DNA of 64,000 nucleotides from Nocardioides abyssi (GTDB lineage Bacteria > Actinomycetota > Actinomycetes > Propionibacteriales > Nocardioidaceae), in the NCBI RefSeq assembly GCF_030412915.1, contig NZ_JAUHJR010000001.1, forward strand, positions 682,001-746,000, in the 5' to 3' direction. Of the stretch, positions 8,541-16,311 are shown piece after piece (positions within the stretch are counted from its first letter, which is position 1; every line of letters starts with the position of its first letter). Both the position numbers and the translations under genes were made by a program. The notes beneath the pieces were generated by a model. The model saw only the letters and a program-made list of their open reading frames with translations, did no database searches and was not told where the DNA came from.

Positions 8541-8570
8541 GCCGGCCGGGCCGCGCACGGCCCGGCCGGC
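8541..8570. terminator. 12-bp stem hairpin, terminator
   Basis: GCCGGCCGGGCC (8541-8552), a six-base loop, then the exact complement at 8559-8570. It lies 10 nt past the stop of the minus-strand oxidoreductase gene and is all G/C, so it probably ends that transcript. Confidence 0.65.
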
Positions 8571-8580
8571 GCGCCCCGGG

Positions 8581-9531
8581 TCAGCCGCGCAGCTGGGGGA
8601 GCACCTCGGCGCCGTAGGCCTGGATCATGTCGAGGTAGTGCGGGCCCATGTTGGCGACGTACACCTCGTCGTAGCCGGCGTCGACGTACTGCTGGAGCTG
8701 CTCGACGTGGCGGGCGATGTCGGGGCCGGCGACGATGCTCTCGGCGGTCGACTCGCGGGTGACCAGCTGCGAGGCCTGCTCGAAGTGCTTGGGCGAGGGC
8801 AGCACCTGGGCCAGCTCGCCGGGCAGGCCGGCGTTGGCCCAGAGCCGGTGGGCGTGGTCGACGCCCTCGTCCTCGGTCGGCGCCCAGGAGACCTTGACGC
8901 CTCCCTGCGTGGGCTTGCCGCCGGTCGCCTCCTTGAACTCCGCGACCGAGTCGGCGTCCGGCGCGGTCGACACGAAGCCGTCGCCGATCGCGATCGCGGT
9001 GCGCAGCGCCTTCGGGCCGAAGGCGGAGACGTAGACCGGCACCGGCTGCTCGGGGAGCGTGTAGAGCCGGGCGGTGTCGACCTGGTAGTGCTTGCCCTGC
9101 CGGGTGACGGTCTCGCCGGTCCACAGCTCGCGCATCACCTCGACGGCCTCCTCGAGCATCTCCAGGCGCACGTCGAGCGAGGGCCACGGGCCGCCGAGGA
9201 TGTGCTCGTTGAGCGCCTCCCCGGTGCCGACGCCCAGGGTGAACCTCCCGTCGAGCATCACCGACGCGGTGGCCGCGGCCTGCGCGACGACGGCCGGGTG
9301 GGTGCGGACTGTCGGGCAGGTGACGGCGGTGGTCACCGGCAGCGAGCAGACCTGCGACAGCGCACCGATGACCGACCAGACGAAGGCGCTCTCGCCCTGC
9401 TCGTCGTTCCACGGGTGGAAGTGGTCGCTGATCCACAGCGCCTCGAACCCGGCCTCCTCGGCCGCGACAGCCTGCTCGACGAGCTGCTGGGGCGTGTACT
9501 CCTCGCAGGACAGGAAGTATCCGAAGCGCAT
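8581..9531 (-). CDS. F420-dependent LLM-class oxidoreductase (TIGR03557-like)
   Basis: A 316-residue luciferase-like TIM barrel. MRFGYFLSCEEYTPQQL at the start, ISDHFHPWNDEQGESAFVW near residue 36, TAVTCPTVRTHPAVVAQAA and LGVGTGEALNEH are the hallmarks of the subfamily related to F420-dependent glucose-6-phosphate dehydrogenase. The coenzyme is reduced deazaflavin F420; the substrate is not predictable, and I do not call it Fgd1. AGGAG precedes the ATG. It is transcribed divergently from the kinase gene at 9718. Confidence 0.8.
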   Translation of the reverse strand: MRFGYFLSCEEYTPQQLVEQAVAAEEAGFEALWISDHFHPWNDEQGESAFVWSVIGALSQVCSLPVTTAVTCPTVRTHPAVVAQAAATASVMLDGRFTLGVGTGEALNEHILGGPWPSLDVRLEMLEEAVEVMRELWTGETVTRQGKHYQVDTARLYTLPEQPVPVYVSAFGPKALRTAIAIGDGFVSTAPDADSVAEFKEATGGKPTQGGVKVSWAPTEDEGVDHAHRLWANAGLPGELAQVLPSPKHFEQASQLVTRESTAESIVAGPDIARHVEQLQQYVDAGYDEVYVANMGPHYLDMIQAYGAEVLPQLRG

Positions 9532-9717
9532 GGGGTCTCCTCGCGGGTCGTGGTGGGGCGCGGGAGAGGTACCCCGCGCACCACGGCGGCAGCCGCCCCA
9601 GGAACCGGTGGTTGCGACCTCCGCCGGTGGGCACCGGACCTCCAGCGCGGATCCCCCGCCGCGCGAGGACGGTCCCCCGGCCGTCCGTACCGTGCCCGAC
9701 CCTGCCCGGAGGCCCGG

Positions 9718-11046
9718 ATGGACCTGCTCGACGAGCGGTACGAGCTGCGAGCCCTGCTCGGCCGCGGCGGATCAGCCGACGTCCACCGCGCCTGGGACCG
9801 CGTGCTCGAGCGCGAGGTCGCCGTCAAGGTGCTCCTCGCGCCGGGCGCGCTGGAGGAGGCCACGACCGCGCGGCTGCGGTTCGAGTCCGAGGCCCGGCTG
9901 CTCGCCCGCCTCGACCACCCCAGCCTGGTCCGCCTCATGGACGTGGGTACGTCGGCGGGGCGCCCCTACTTCGTGCTCGAGCTCGTCGACGGCGGCACCC
10001 TCGCGGCGCTCCTGGACGCGGCGCCGCTCGACCCCGTGCTGGTCGCCCGGGTCGGCGCGCACGTCGCCGACGCGCTGGCCCACGCCCACGCCCGCGGGAT
10101 CGTCCACCGCGACGTGAAGCCCGGGAACGTCCTGCTCACCTCCGACGGGCACGCGAAGCTCGCCGACTTCGGGATCGCCCGCCTCCTCGGGGAGAGCACG
10201 GGCGTCACCCGCACCGGCCACACCGTCGGCACGATCGCCTACCTCGCCCCCGAGCAGGTCCGCGGCGAGGGCGTCGGCCCCGCCGTCGACGTCTATGCGC
10301 TCGGTCTGCTGCTGCTCGAGGGCCTGACCGGGGTACGCGCCTTCCCCGGCACGTCGACCGAGTCCGCGTTCGCCCGCCTGCACCGTGGGCCCACCATCCC
10401 CGTCTCGCTGCCCGCCGGGTGGCCCCGACTGGTCGCCGCGATGACCGCCGCCGACCCGGCCGAGCGGCCCGACGCCGCCGCCGCGGCCACCGCCCTGCGC
10501 GCGCTGGCCACCACCGGCCCGGTCGCCGCGCCCCTGCTCGACCTGCCCCTGACCGTCGACACCGTCGCCGCGGCCGCCGGGCCGCGGACCCGCTCGACCC
10601 GGCTCACGCCGGCGCGGCGGCGTACGACGCGGTGGGTGGGTGCGGCCGCGGCGCTCGTGGTCGGCGCAGCGGTCGGGATCGGCACGCTCGGTCCCGAGCC
10701 CGCCGTCAGCGACGAGGTGCCGCCGGCGCCGGCCCCGACCCGGATCCAACCGGCCTCGGAGCTCTCGCGCGTCGCGACCACCGACGACGACCCGGCGCGG
10801 ACGACCGCGCCGCGCGGTCCGGCGGCGGCCCGGGGAGGGGCCGGCCAGCGCGCGGACGGACGCCACGGCGGGAAGGCGGGGCCGACGGGCGGCCCCGGCA
10901 AGGCCAAGGGCAGCCCCGGCAAGGCGAAGGGCGGCCCCGGGAAGGCCCGCGGCGGCTCGCGGAGCGGCCCGCAGGGCAAGGCCAAGGGCCACCAGCACGG
11001 ACACCCCGGTCGCGGCAAGGGCGGGAGGGCCCGAGGTCGCGGCTGA
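9718..11046 (+). CDS. Membrane Ser/Thr protein kinase with a Gly/Lys-rich tail
   Basis: A 442-residue eukaryotic-type (PknB-like) kinase. Visible motifs: glycine loop LGRGGSADVHRA, ATP lysine 37 (VAVKVLL), catalytic loop HRDVKPGN with Asp132, DFG at 150-152, and an activation segment ending GTIAYLAPEQ. One transmembrane segment lies near residues 303-323. The extracytoplasmic part has no PASTA repeats; it is a basic low-complexity tail with repeated PGKAKG units. GGAGG precedes the ATG. A short zinc-ribbon gene follows 51 nt downstream. Confidence 0.9.
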   Translation: MDLLDERYELRALLGRGGSADVHRAWDRVLEREVAVKVLLAPGALEEATTARLRFESEARLLARLDHPSLVRLMDVGTSAGRPYFVLELVDGGTLAALLDAAPLDPVLVARVGAHVADALAHAHARGIVHRDVKPGNVLLTSDGHAKLADFGIARLLGESTGVTRTGHTVGTIAYLAPEQVRGEGVGPAVDVYALGLLLLEGLTGVRAFPGTSTESAFARLHRGPTIPVSLPAGWPRLVAAMTAADPAERPDAAAAATALRALATTGPVAAPLLDLPLTVDTVAAAAGPRTRSTRLTPARRRTTRWVGAAAALVVGAAVGIGTLGPEPAVSDEVPPAPAPTRIQPASELSRVATTDDDPARTTAPRGPAAARGGAGQRADGRHGGKAGPTGGPGKAKGSPGKAKGGPGKARGGSRSGPQGKAKGHQHGHPGRGKGGRARGRG

Positions 11047-11097
11047 CCGGCGGCGCACGCCGCCGGCGGTCACCGGGGGACGAGGGAGGGAGAACGG

Positions 11098-11271
11098 ATG
11101 ACCAGCAGGACGAAGGAGAAGGAAGACCGACCCCGGGACGACCCGGGCGCCTGTCCACGGTGCGGGGAGGCGCTGCTGCCGCAGCTGACGGCGACCGCGC
11201 GCCCGGCCGACGAGGAGGGGCCGCTGTGCGCCGAGCCCTCGGTGCGGCTGGCGTGCCCGAGCTGCGGCTGA
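11098..11271 (+). CDS. 57-residue zinc-ribbon protein
   Basis: A small gene with a strong ribosome site (GAGGGAGGGAGA) before its ATG. The product begins MTSRTKEKED, is acidic-basic mixed, and has two Cys pairs, CPRC near residue 19 and CPSC at the C-terminus, with one more Cys between them, a likely zinc ribbon. It follows the kinase gene on the same strand and is closed by a strong terminator. Function unknown; it could be a partner or regulator of the kinase, but position alone suggests that. Confidence 0.6.
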   Translation: MTSRTKEKEDRPRDDPGACPRCGEALLPQLTATARPADEEGPLCAEPSVRLACPSCG

Positions 11272-11274
11272 CCA

Positions 11275-11302
11275 CGCGGGCCGGCGCCACCGCCGGCCCG
11301 CG
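11275..11302. terminator. 12-bp stem, 4-nt loop, bidirectional terminator
   Basis: CGCGGGCCGGCG at 11275-11286 and its exact complement at 11291-11302, separated by CCAC. It lies 3 nt after the zinc-ribbon stop and 12 nt from the stop of the convergent hydrolase gene, so it probably serves both. Confidence 0.75.
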
Positions 11303-11314
11303 AGCCGGGCCCGG

Positions 11315-12262
11315 TTAGCGGCCGCCGCCGACCTCGCGCACCAGCGCCGCAAGCCGGCGCCGGGTGCGGGCCGCCTCCGGCACGGCGCGGGTCATCCAGA
11401 CGTGGAACATCGCCGGGACCTCGTGCACGTGCACCTCGACCGCCTCGCCGCGCGCCCGGGCGGCGAGGTCGTCGACGGCCGGTCGGAGGATGTCGCGGTC
11501 GCCGATGTGCAGGTGGACCGGCGGCAGACCGGCGAGGTCGTCGTGCAGCGGGTCGACGAGCGGGTCGGTCGGGGGCCGCGAGCCCGCCCACCACCGCGCC
11601 GCCGCGCGCAGGCCCGACTCGGCCAGCATGGGGTCGGTCGGCTCGAGGTCGCGCACGGCGTCCTCGTCGAGGGTCGGGTCGAGCCACGGGCTGAGCGCGA
11701 CGGCCCGGTCGGCCTGCGGGCCGCCCTCGTCCCGCAGGCACCGGGCCAGCACCAGCACGAGCGCGCCGCCGGCCGAGTCCCCCATCAGCACGAGCGGGAG
11801 GTCGTCGGCGGCCGCCTCGCGCGCGAGGTCGAGCAGGCGGGGGAGGACGTCGTCGACGGTGGCGTCCGGGGCGAGCGGGTACGCCGGCACGACCACCTCG
11901 GCGGCCCCGACCCGGCCCGACAGCGCGCGGACCAGACGCCAGTAGTCGGGCGTCAGCGGGTGCACGTAGCCGCCGCCGTGCACGTAGAGCACCCGCGCCC
12001 GCGGCTCGGCCCGCCGCGGCCGGACCACCCAGGTGGTCATCCGGTCGCGCTGCCCGTCGCCCGGGGCGGTCGCCACGCGGCGCACACACCGGGTCAGGCG
12101 GGTGGGCGACGCGTCGCCCTGCCGTTGCGCCTCGCGCGCCTTGCGGAGCGTGTGCTCCTCGCCCTCGAAGGCCTCCTTGTCGCGACGGGCGCGCATGCCC
12201 AGGACGTAGAGCCTCGTCCAGGGCGTCGGCGCGCGGCCGTCGACCTCCCAGTGCACGGTCAT
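11315..12262 (-). CDS. Alpha/beta hydrolase, hormone-sensitive-lipase family
   Basis: A 315-residue esterase or lipase. It has the family's oxyanion motif HGGGY near residue 95 and the nucleophile elbow GDSAGG near residue 160. The late DPLVDPL and HEVPAMFHVW segments supply the Asp and His of the triad. These enzymes cleave short-chain or aromatic esters. The start MTVHWEVDGR gives a basic region of about 80 residues before the core, longer than the minimum catalytic domain. No partner is evident; it converges with the zinc-ribbon gene. Confidence 0.85.
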   Translation of the reverse strand: MTVHWEVDGRAPTPWTRLYVLGMRARRDKEAFEGEEHTLRKAREAQRQGDASPTRLTRCVRRVATAPGDGQRDRMTTWVVRPRRAEPRARVLYVHGGGYVHPLTPDYWRLVRALSGRVGAAEVVVPAYPLAPDATVDDVLPRLLDLAREAAADDLPLVLMGDSAGGALVLVLARCLRDEGGPQADRAVALSPWLDPTLDEDAVRDLEPTDPMLAESGLRAAARWWAGSRPPTDPLVDPLHDDLAGLPPVHLHIGDRDILRPAVDDLAARARGEAVEVHVHEVPAMFHVWMTRAVPEAARTRRRLAALVREVGGGR

Positions 12263-12300
12263 GCCCGACGGGTGTCCGTCCAGACGGTCCGCAAACGAGG

Positions 12301-12338
12301 ACCGGCTCCGACCTGCATCTCTGCTGGTCGGAGCCGGT
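12301..12338 (-). terminator. Terminator of tRNA-Lys
   Basis: A perfect 13-bp stem (ACCGGCTCCGACC at 12301-12313 with 12326-12338) and a 12-nt loop, directly after the 3' end of the tRNA on the minus strand and followed by CTCGTTTG. Confidence 0.7.
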
Positions 12339-12343
12339 ATCTG

Positions 12344-12416
<73 letters not shown>

Positions 12417-12487
12417 CCGGTGAAGCGACGACTACGTTACCAGCGGCCGGCCGCGGGGAGAAATCGGGAACGGTCGGGAGGCGCCGG

Positions 12488-14074
12488 TCAGCGGGCGGCG
12501 AGCACGGCCTGCGCGGCGTTGTGCCCTGCGATGCCCGAGACGGCCCCGCCGCGGCGGGCGCCGGACCCGCACAGCAGCACCGAGTCGACGTCGGTCTGCA
12601 CGCCCCACTGCTGCGCCGGGGTGTCCAGGCGGGCCCGGTTCGGAGCCCAGGGCCAGTCGAGGTCGCCGTGGAAGATGTGGCCGCCGGGCATGGCCAGGTC
12701 GCGCTCGACGTCCTGGGGGATCTTCGCCTCGATGCACGGGTTGCCGGCGGCGTCGCGGGCCACGCACGACTCCAGCGGCTCGACCAGGTGCTCGTCGATC
12801 GAGGCGATCGCGCGAGCGACCGCGGCGGCCTTGGCGCCCTCGGGGTCGGCGTCGAAGAGCGTGGCCGGGGTGTGCAGCCCGAAGTAGGTCAGCGTGTGGG
12901 TGCCCGGGGGCACGTCGCCGAGGATCGAGGGGTCGGTCAGCGAGTGGCAGTAGACCTCACCGGGGAGCACCGACGGCACCCGGCCGGCCGCGGCCTCGGC
13001 GTGCGCCCGGGCCAGCTGGCTGTAGTCCTCCGCGAGGTGCAGGGTGCCGGCGAACGCGACGGCCGGGTCGACCCCCGAGCGCAGGCGGGGGAGCCGGTCG
13101 AGCAGCACGTTGATCTTCAGCTGGGAGCCGACCGGCTTGGTCTCGGGGTCCTCCGCCTCGCCGAGCAGGATGCGCAGCACCCACGGCGCGACGTTGGCGA
13201 GCACCGTGCGGGCCCGGACGGTGCGCCGCCGGTCGCCGTCGTGCCAGTCGACCTCCGCGCCGTCGCCGTCGGCCCGGATCGCGCTGACGCCCGCGCCGGT
13301 GCGGATCGTCGCGCCGGCCTCGGTCGCCGCCTTGGCGAGCGCGGTGGTCACCGCACCCATCCCGCCGACGGGCACCCGCCACTCGCCGGTGCCGTTGCCG
13401 ACGAGGTGGTAGAGGAAGCAGCGGTTCTGCACCAGCGACGGGTCGTCGAGGGAGGCGAAGGTGCCGATGAGGGCGTCGGTGGCGACCACGCCGCGGACGG
13501 TGTCGTCGCGGAAGCGGCGCTCCACGGCCTCGCCGAGCGGCCGCGTGACCACGTCGCGCCAGATGCCCGGGTCGACCCGCTCGCGCAGGGCCCGCTCGGT
13601 CGGCAGCGGCTCGAGCAGGGTCGGGGCGACGACGTGGGCGAGGTCGGCGACGTCGGCGTAGAACTCCCGCCAGGCGGCGTACTCGTCGTCGGAGCCGGTG
13701 AGGTCCCGGAACGACGCCGCGGTCGCCGGGCCCTCCGGCCGCTCGACCAGCAGCCCGCCGGGCCGGCCGTCGCGGACGACGGGGGAGTAGGAGGCGGTGG
13801 AGCGCGAGACGAGGGAGACATCGAGGCCGAGGTCGGCCATGAGCGCCTCGGGCATGAGGGAGACCAGGTAGGAGTAGCGCGACAGCCGGGTCGGCCGACC
13901 GGGGAAGGTCGCGGCGGACACGGCCGCGCCGCCGGTGGTCGCGAGCCGCTCGAGGACGAGCACGGAGAGCCCCGCGCGGGCGAGGTACGCCGCCGAGACC
14001 AGCCCGTTGTGGCCGCCGCCGACGACGACCACGTCGTAGTCGGAGCGGGTCAGGTCAGCATCTCCCGAGGTCAC
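12488..14074 (-). CDS. Phytoene-dehydrogenase-like FAD oxidoreductase (PYROXD2-like)
   Basis: A 528-residue flavoprotein. The N-terminus has the dinucleotide-binding motif VVVVGGGHNGLVSAAYLARAG then an acidic residue (LVLERLATTGGAA), as in CrtI/PYROXD2 proteins. Further on are PVGGMGAVTTALAKAA, a CrtI-family loop, and a C-terminal GSGARRGGAVSGIAGHNAA that closes the FAD site. No carotenoid genes are nearby, so the substrate is open. A TAGGTT box at 14081-14086 lies 6 nt before the GTG, so the mRNA is probably leaderless. Confidence 0.85.
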   Translation of the reverse strand: MTSGDADLTRSDYDVVVVGGGHNGLVSAAYLARAGLSVLVLERLATTGGAAVSAATFPGRPTRLSRYSYLVSLMPEALMADLGLDVSLVSRSTASYSPVVRDGRPGGLLVERPEGPATAASFRDLTGSDDEYAAWREFYADVADLAHVVAPTLLEPLPTERALRERVDPGIWRDVVTRPLGEAVERRFRDDTVRGVVATDALIGTFASLDDPSLVQNRCFLYHLVGNGTGEWRVPVGGMGAVTTALAKAATEAGATIRTGAGVSAIRADGDGAEVDWHDGDRRRTVRARTVLANVAPWVLRILLGEAEDPETKPVGSQLKINVLLDRLPRLRSGVDPAVAFAGTLHLAEDYSQLARAHAEAAAGRVPSVLPGEVYCHSLTDPSILGDVPPGTHTLTYFGLHTPATLFDADPEGAKAAAVARAIASIDEHLVEPLESCVARDAAGNPCIEAKIPQDVERDLAMPGGHIFHGDLDWPWAPNRARLDTPAQQWGVQTDVDSVLLCGSGARRGGAVSGIAGHNAAQAVLAAR

Positions 14075-14080
14075 CGGGCC

Positions 14081-14086
14081 AACCTA
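14081..14086 (-). promoter_or_regulatory. -10 box of a leaderless promoter
   Basis: On the minus strand TAGGTT, then 6 nt, then the GTG of the oxidoreductase at 14074. This matches the actinobacterial TANNNT -10 element placed so that transcription starts at the start codon. Confidence 0.55.
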
Positions 14087-14238
14087 GGCCATCACCGCCG
14101 GCCGCCGGCGGCACGGGCGACGCCCCGGTGGTGGACGCGCTCGGGACACGGGGAGGTCACGAAACGCCTCATCCGCCTGCAGCACCGGCGCCGCTGGTGC
14201 ACGATCTGCTCGTGAGTCCGCTCGGGAGGGGTGGAGCC

Positions 14239-16284
14239 GTGAGGCTGGACCCGGCGGTGCGGGTGACAGGCCTGCTCGTAGCGCTGGTCGCGAGCGGGTT
14301 CCTCGCCGTGCACGCTGCCCCCGACGACGGCCACGTCATCGGCATCTGGCCGGTCGGCGTCGCCTCGGCCCTCGTCCTCGAGGCCCGCCGCCGCTGGGCG
14401 CCGGCGCTCGTCGGGGTCGTGCTGGCCGTCGCCGTGGTGACGATCTGGTTCGGCGGCCGCCCCGGCGAGGTCGCGGCCGGCTACGCGACCGGCATCGCGC
14501 TGGAGACCGTCGCCGTCCTGGCGGTGCTCACCCGGGGCCGGCCCGGACGCCCCGCCCTGCGCACCGACGCCGACCTGCGGCGCTACTTCGCGGCCTGCGC
14601 CTCCGCCGGCTCGATCGCCGCGGTCACCGGCGCCATCACCTCGGCGCTGACCGGGTTCGGCGACCCGGCCGCGGTCGCCCTCTCCCTCGGCGCCGCGCAC
14701 CTCGCCTCGCAGCTGACGCTCCTGCCGTTCTTCATGGGGCTCCCGCGGCACGGGTCGGTCGGTGGCGGTCTCGAGCGGGTCGCCCAGTGGACCGCGATCC
14801 TCGTCATCACGCCGCTGGTGTTCCTCCCGCAGGACCTGCCCTCGATGGCCTTCATGGTCGTGCCGCTGCTCGCCTGGGGCGCGCTGCGGATCCGGCCGCT
14901 CGAGGCGCTCGCGCAGATGGCCGCCCTGCTGTTCTTCGCGATCCTGATGACCACCTACGGCCGCGGGCCCTTCGCCGCCGTGCCCGAGGTCTTCGACCTC
15001 TCGCCGGACGCGCGGGGCCTGCTGCTCGCGGCGTTCGCCTGCACGTGCGCCCTCATCGTCGTGCCGCTGATGATCCGCGTCGGCCAGCACATCGTCACCT
15101 CCCGCCAGGCCCGCAGCGAGCGCGACAAGGTGCAGAGCATCGTCGACGGCGCGACCGGCATCGCGATCATCGGCGCCGACGCCGACGGCCTGATCACGCT
15201 CTTCAACCCCGGCGCCGAGCGACTGCTGGGGTACGCCGCCGACGAGGTGCTCGGCCGCTCGACCCGCATCCTGCACTCCATGCGGGCCGTGGTGGAGAAG
15301 GCCGACGAGCTCGGCACCGCCCGCGACTTCAGCTCGGTCGTGCGCGAGGTCGTCGGTGCCGAGCACGCCGGCACCCACATGCGCTTCCGGCGCAAGGACG
15401 GCGTCGAGCGCGTGCACTCGATGACGCTGACGCGGATGGTCGACGAGCGGGGCGACGTCGTCGGCTACGTCAGCACCTCCGAGGACGTCACCGACCAGGT
15501 CGACGCCCAGCAGCGGCTGCACGACGCGCTGGACGCCGAGCGCGAGGCGGTCGACCGGCTGCGCGAGGTCGACCGGGCCAAGGACGCGTTCGTCTCCTCG
15601 GTCAGCCACGAGCTGCGCACGCCGATCACGAGCATCCTGGGCTACCTCGAGCTGCTCGGGGACGGCTCCTACGGCCACCTCGCCCCCGAGCAGGCCCGGG
15701 CGCTCCAGCGGGTCTCCGACAACAGCGACCGCCTGCTCGGGCTCATCGACGAGCTGCTGACCCTCTCCCGCCTCAGCGAGGACGGCCTGGCGCTCACCTC
15801 GCGCGCCTTCGACCTGCGCGAGGTCGTGCAAGAGGGGTACGACGTCGTCGCCCCCGCCTGGACGCACCGCCGCCTCGACGTCACCCTCGACCTGCCCGCC
15901 GAGCCGGTGCCGTTCGTCGGGGACCGCGAGATGCTCGAGCGGGCGGTGGTCAACCTGGTCGGCAACGCCGTGAAGTTCACCCCCGAGCACGGCTCGGTGG
16001 TCATCGGGCTCTCGACGGTCGGGACCGGCCCGGGCGTGCCCGAGGGCGGCGAGGCGCGCCTCGACGTCCGCGACACCGGCATGGGCATCCCGCAGCAGGA
16101 GATCCAGCAGCTGTTCTCCCGGTTCTTCCGCAGCTCCATCGCCCTCGAGCGGGCCATCCCCGGCTCGGGCCTGGGCCTCTCCATCACCCGCGCGATCGTC
16201 GAGAAGCACGGCGGCGTCATCGACGTCGAGTCGGCCGTCGACCGGGGCACGCTCTTCCGCGTGCGGATGCCGCTGACCGGCTGA
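14239..16284 (+). CDS. Membrane sensor histidine kinase (MASE1-like, PAS, HisKA, HATPase)
   Basis: A 681-residue kinase. Residues 1-285 contain about eight hydrophobic segments resembling a MASE1 sensory domain; 296-420 form a PAS domain (LFNPGAERLLGYAADEVLG). The dimerisation helix carries the phospho-acceptor His457 in SSVSHELRTPITS, and the ATPase has NLVGNAVKFT, DTGMGIP and GSGLGLS. I chose the GTG at 14239 because GGGAGG lies 9 nt before it; a GTG at 14212 is possible. No regulator gene is adjacent, so its partner is elsewhere, perhaps one of the orphan LuxR regulators in this window (inference). Confidence 0.85.
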   Translation: MRLDPAVRVTGLLVALVASGFLAVHAAPDDGHVIGIWPVGVASALVLEARRRWAPALVGVVLAVAVVTIWFGGRPGEVAAGYATGIALETVAVLAVLTRGRPGRPALRTDADLRRYFAACASAGSIAAVTGAITSALTGFGDPAAVALSLGAAHLASQLTLLPFFMGLPRHGSVGGGLERVAQWTAILVITPLVFLPQDLPSMAFMVVPLLAWGALRIRPLEALAQMAALLFFAILMTTYGRGPFAAVPEVFDLSPDARGLLLAAFACTCALIVVPLMIRVGQHIVTSRQARSERDKVQSIVDGATGIAIIGADADGLITLFNPGAERLLGYAADEVLGRSTRILHSMRAVVEKADELGTARDFSSVVREVVGAEHAGTHMRFRRKDGVERVHSMTLTRMVDERGDVVGYVSTSEDVTDQVDAQQRLHDALDAEREAVDRLREVDRAKDAFVSSVSHELRTPITSILGYLELLGDGSYGHLAPEQARALQRVSDNSDRLLGLIDELLTLSRLSEDGLALTSRAFDLREVVQEGYDVVAPAWTHRRLDVTLDLPAEPVPFVGDREMLERAVVNLVGNAVKFTPEHGSVVIGLSTVGTGPGVPEGGEARLDVRDTGMGIPQQEIQQLFSRFFRSSIALERAIPGSGLGLSITRAIVEKHGGVIDVESAVDRGTLFRVRMPLTG

Positions 16285-16297
16285 CCACCGGCCTCGC

Positions 16298-16303
16298 TAG
16301 GGT
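16298..16303 (+). promoter_or_regulatory. -10 box of a leaderless promoter
   Basis: TAGGGT followed by 8 nt and the ATG of the acylase at 16312. There is no Shine-Dalgarno sequence in front of that ATG, which fits leaderless initiation. Confidence 0.55.
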
Positions 16304-16311
16304 CCGGGCCC

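Noticed and set aside
8581-9531. Naming the F420-type protein as Fgd1
   Set aside because: The motifs place it in the related subfamily but not specifically as glucose-6-phosphate dehydrogenase.
14092-16209. A 705-codon minus-strand frame opposite the histidine kinase, and a similar one at 6440-8428
   Set aside because: Both are shadows of genes with clear domains and have low-complexity translations without ribosome sites.
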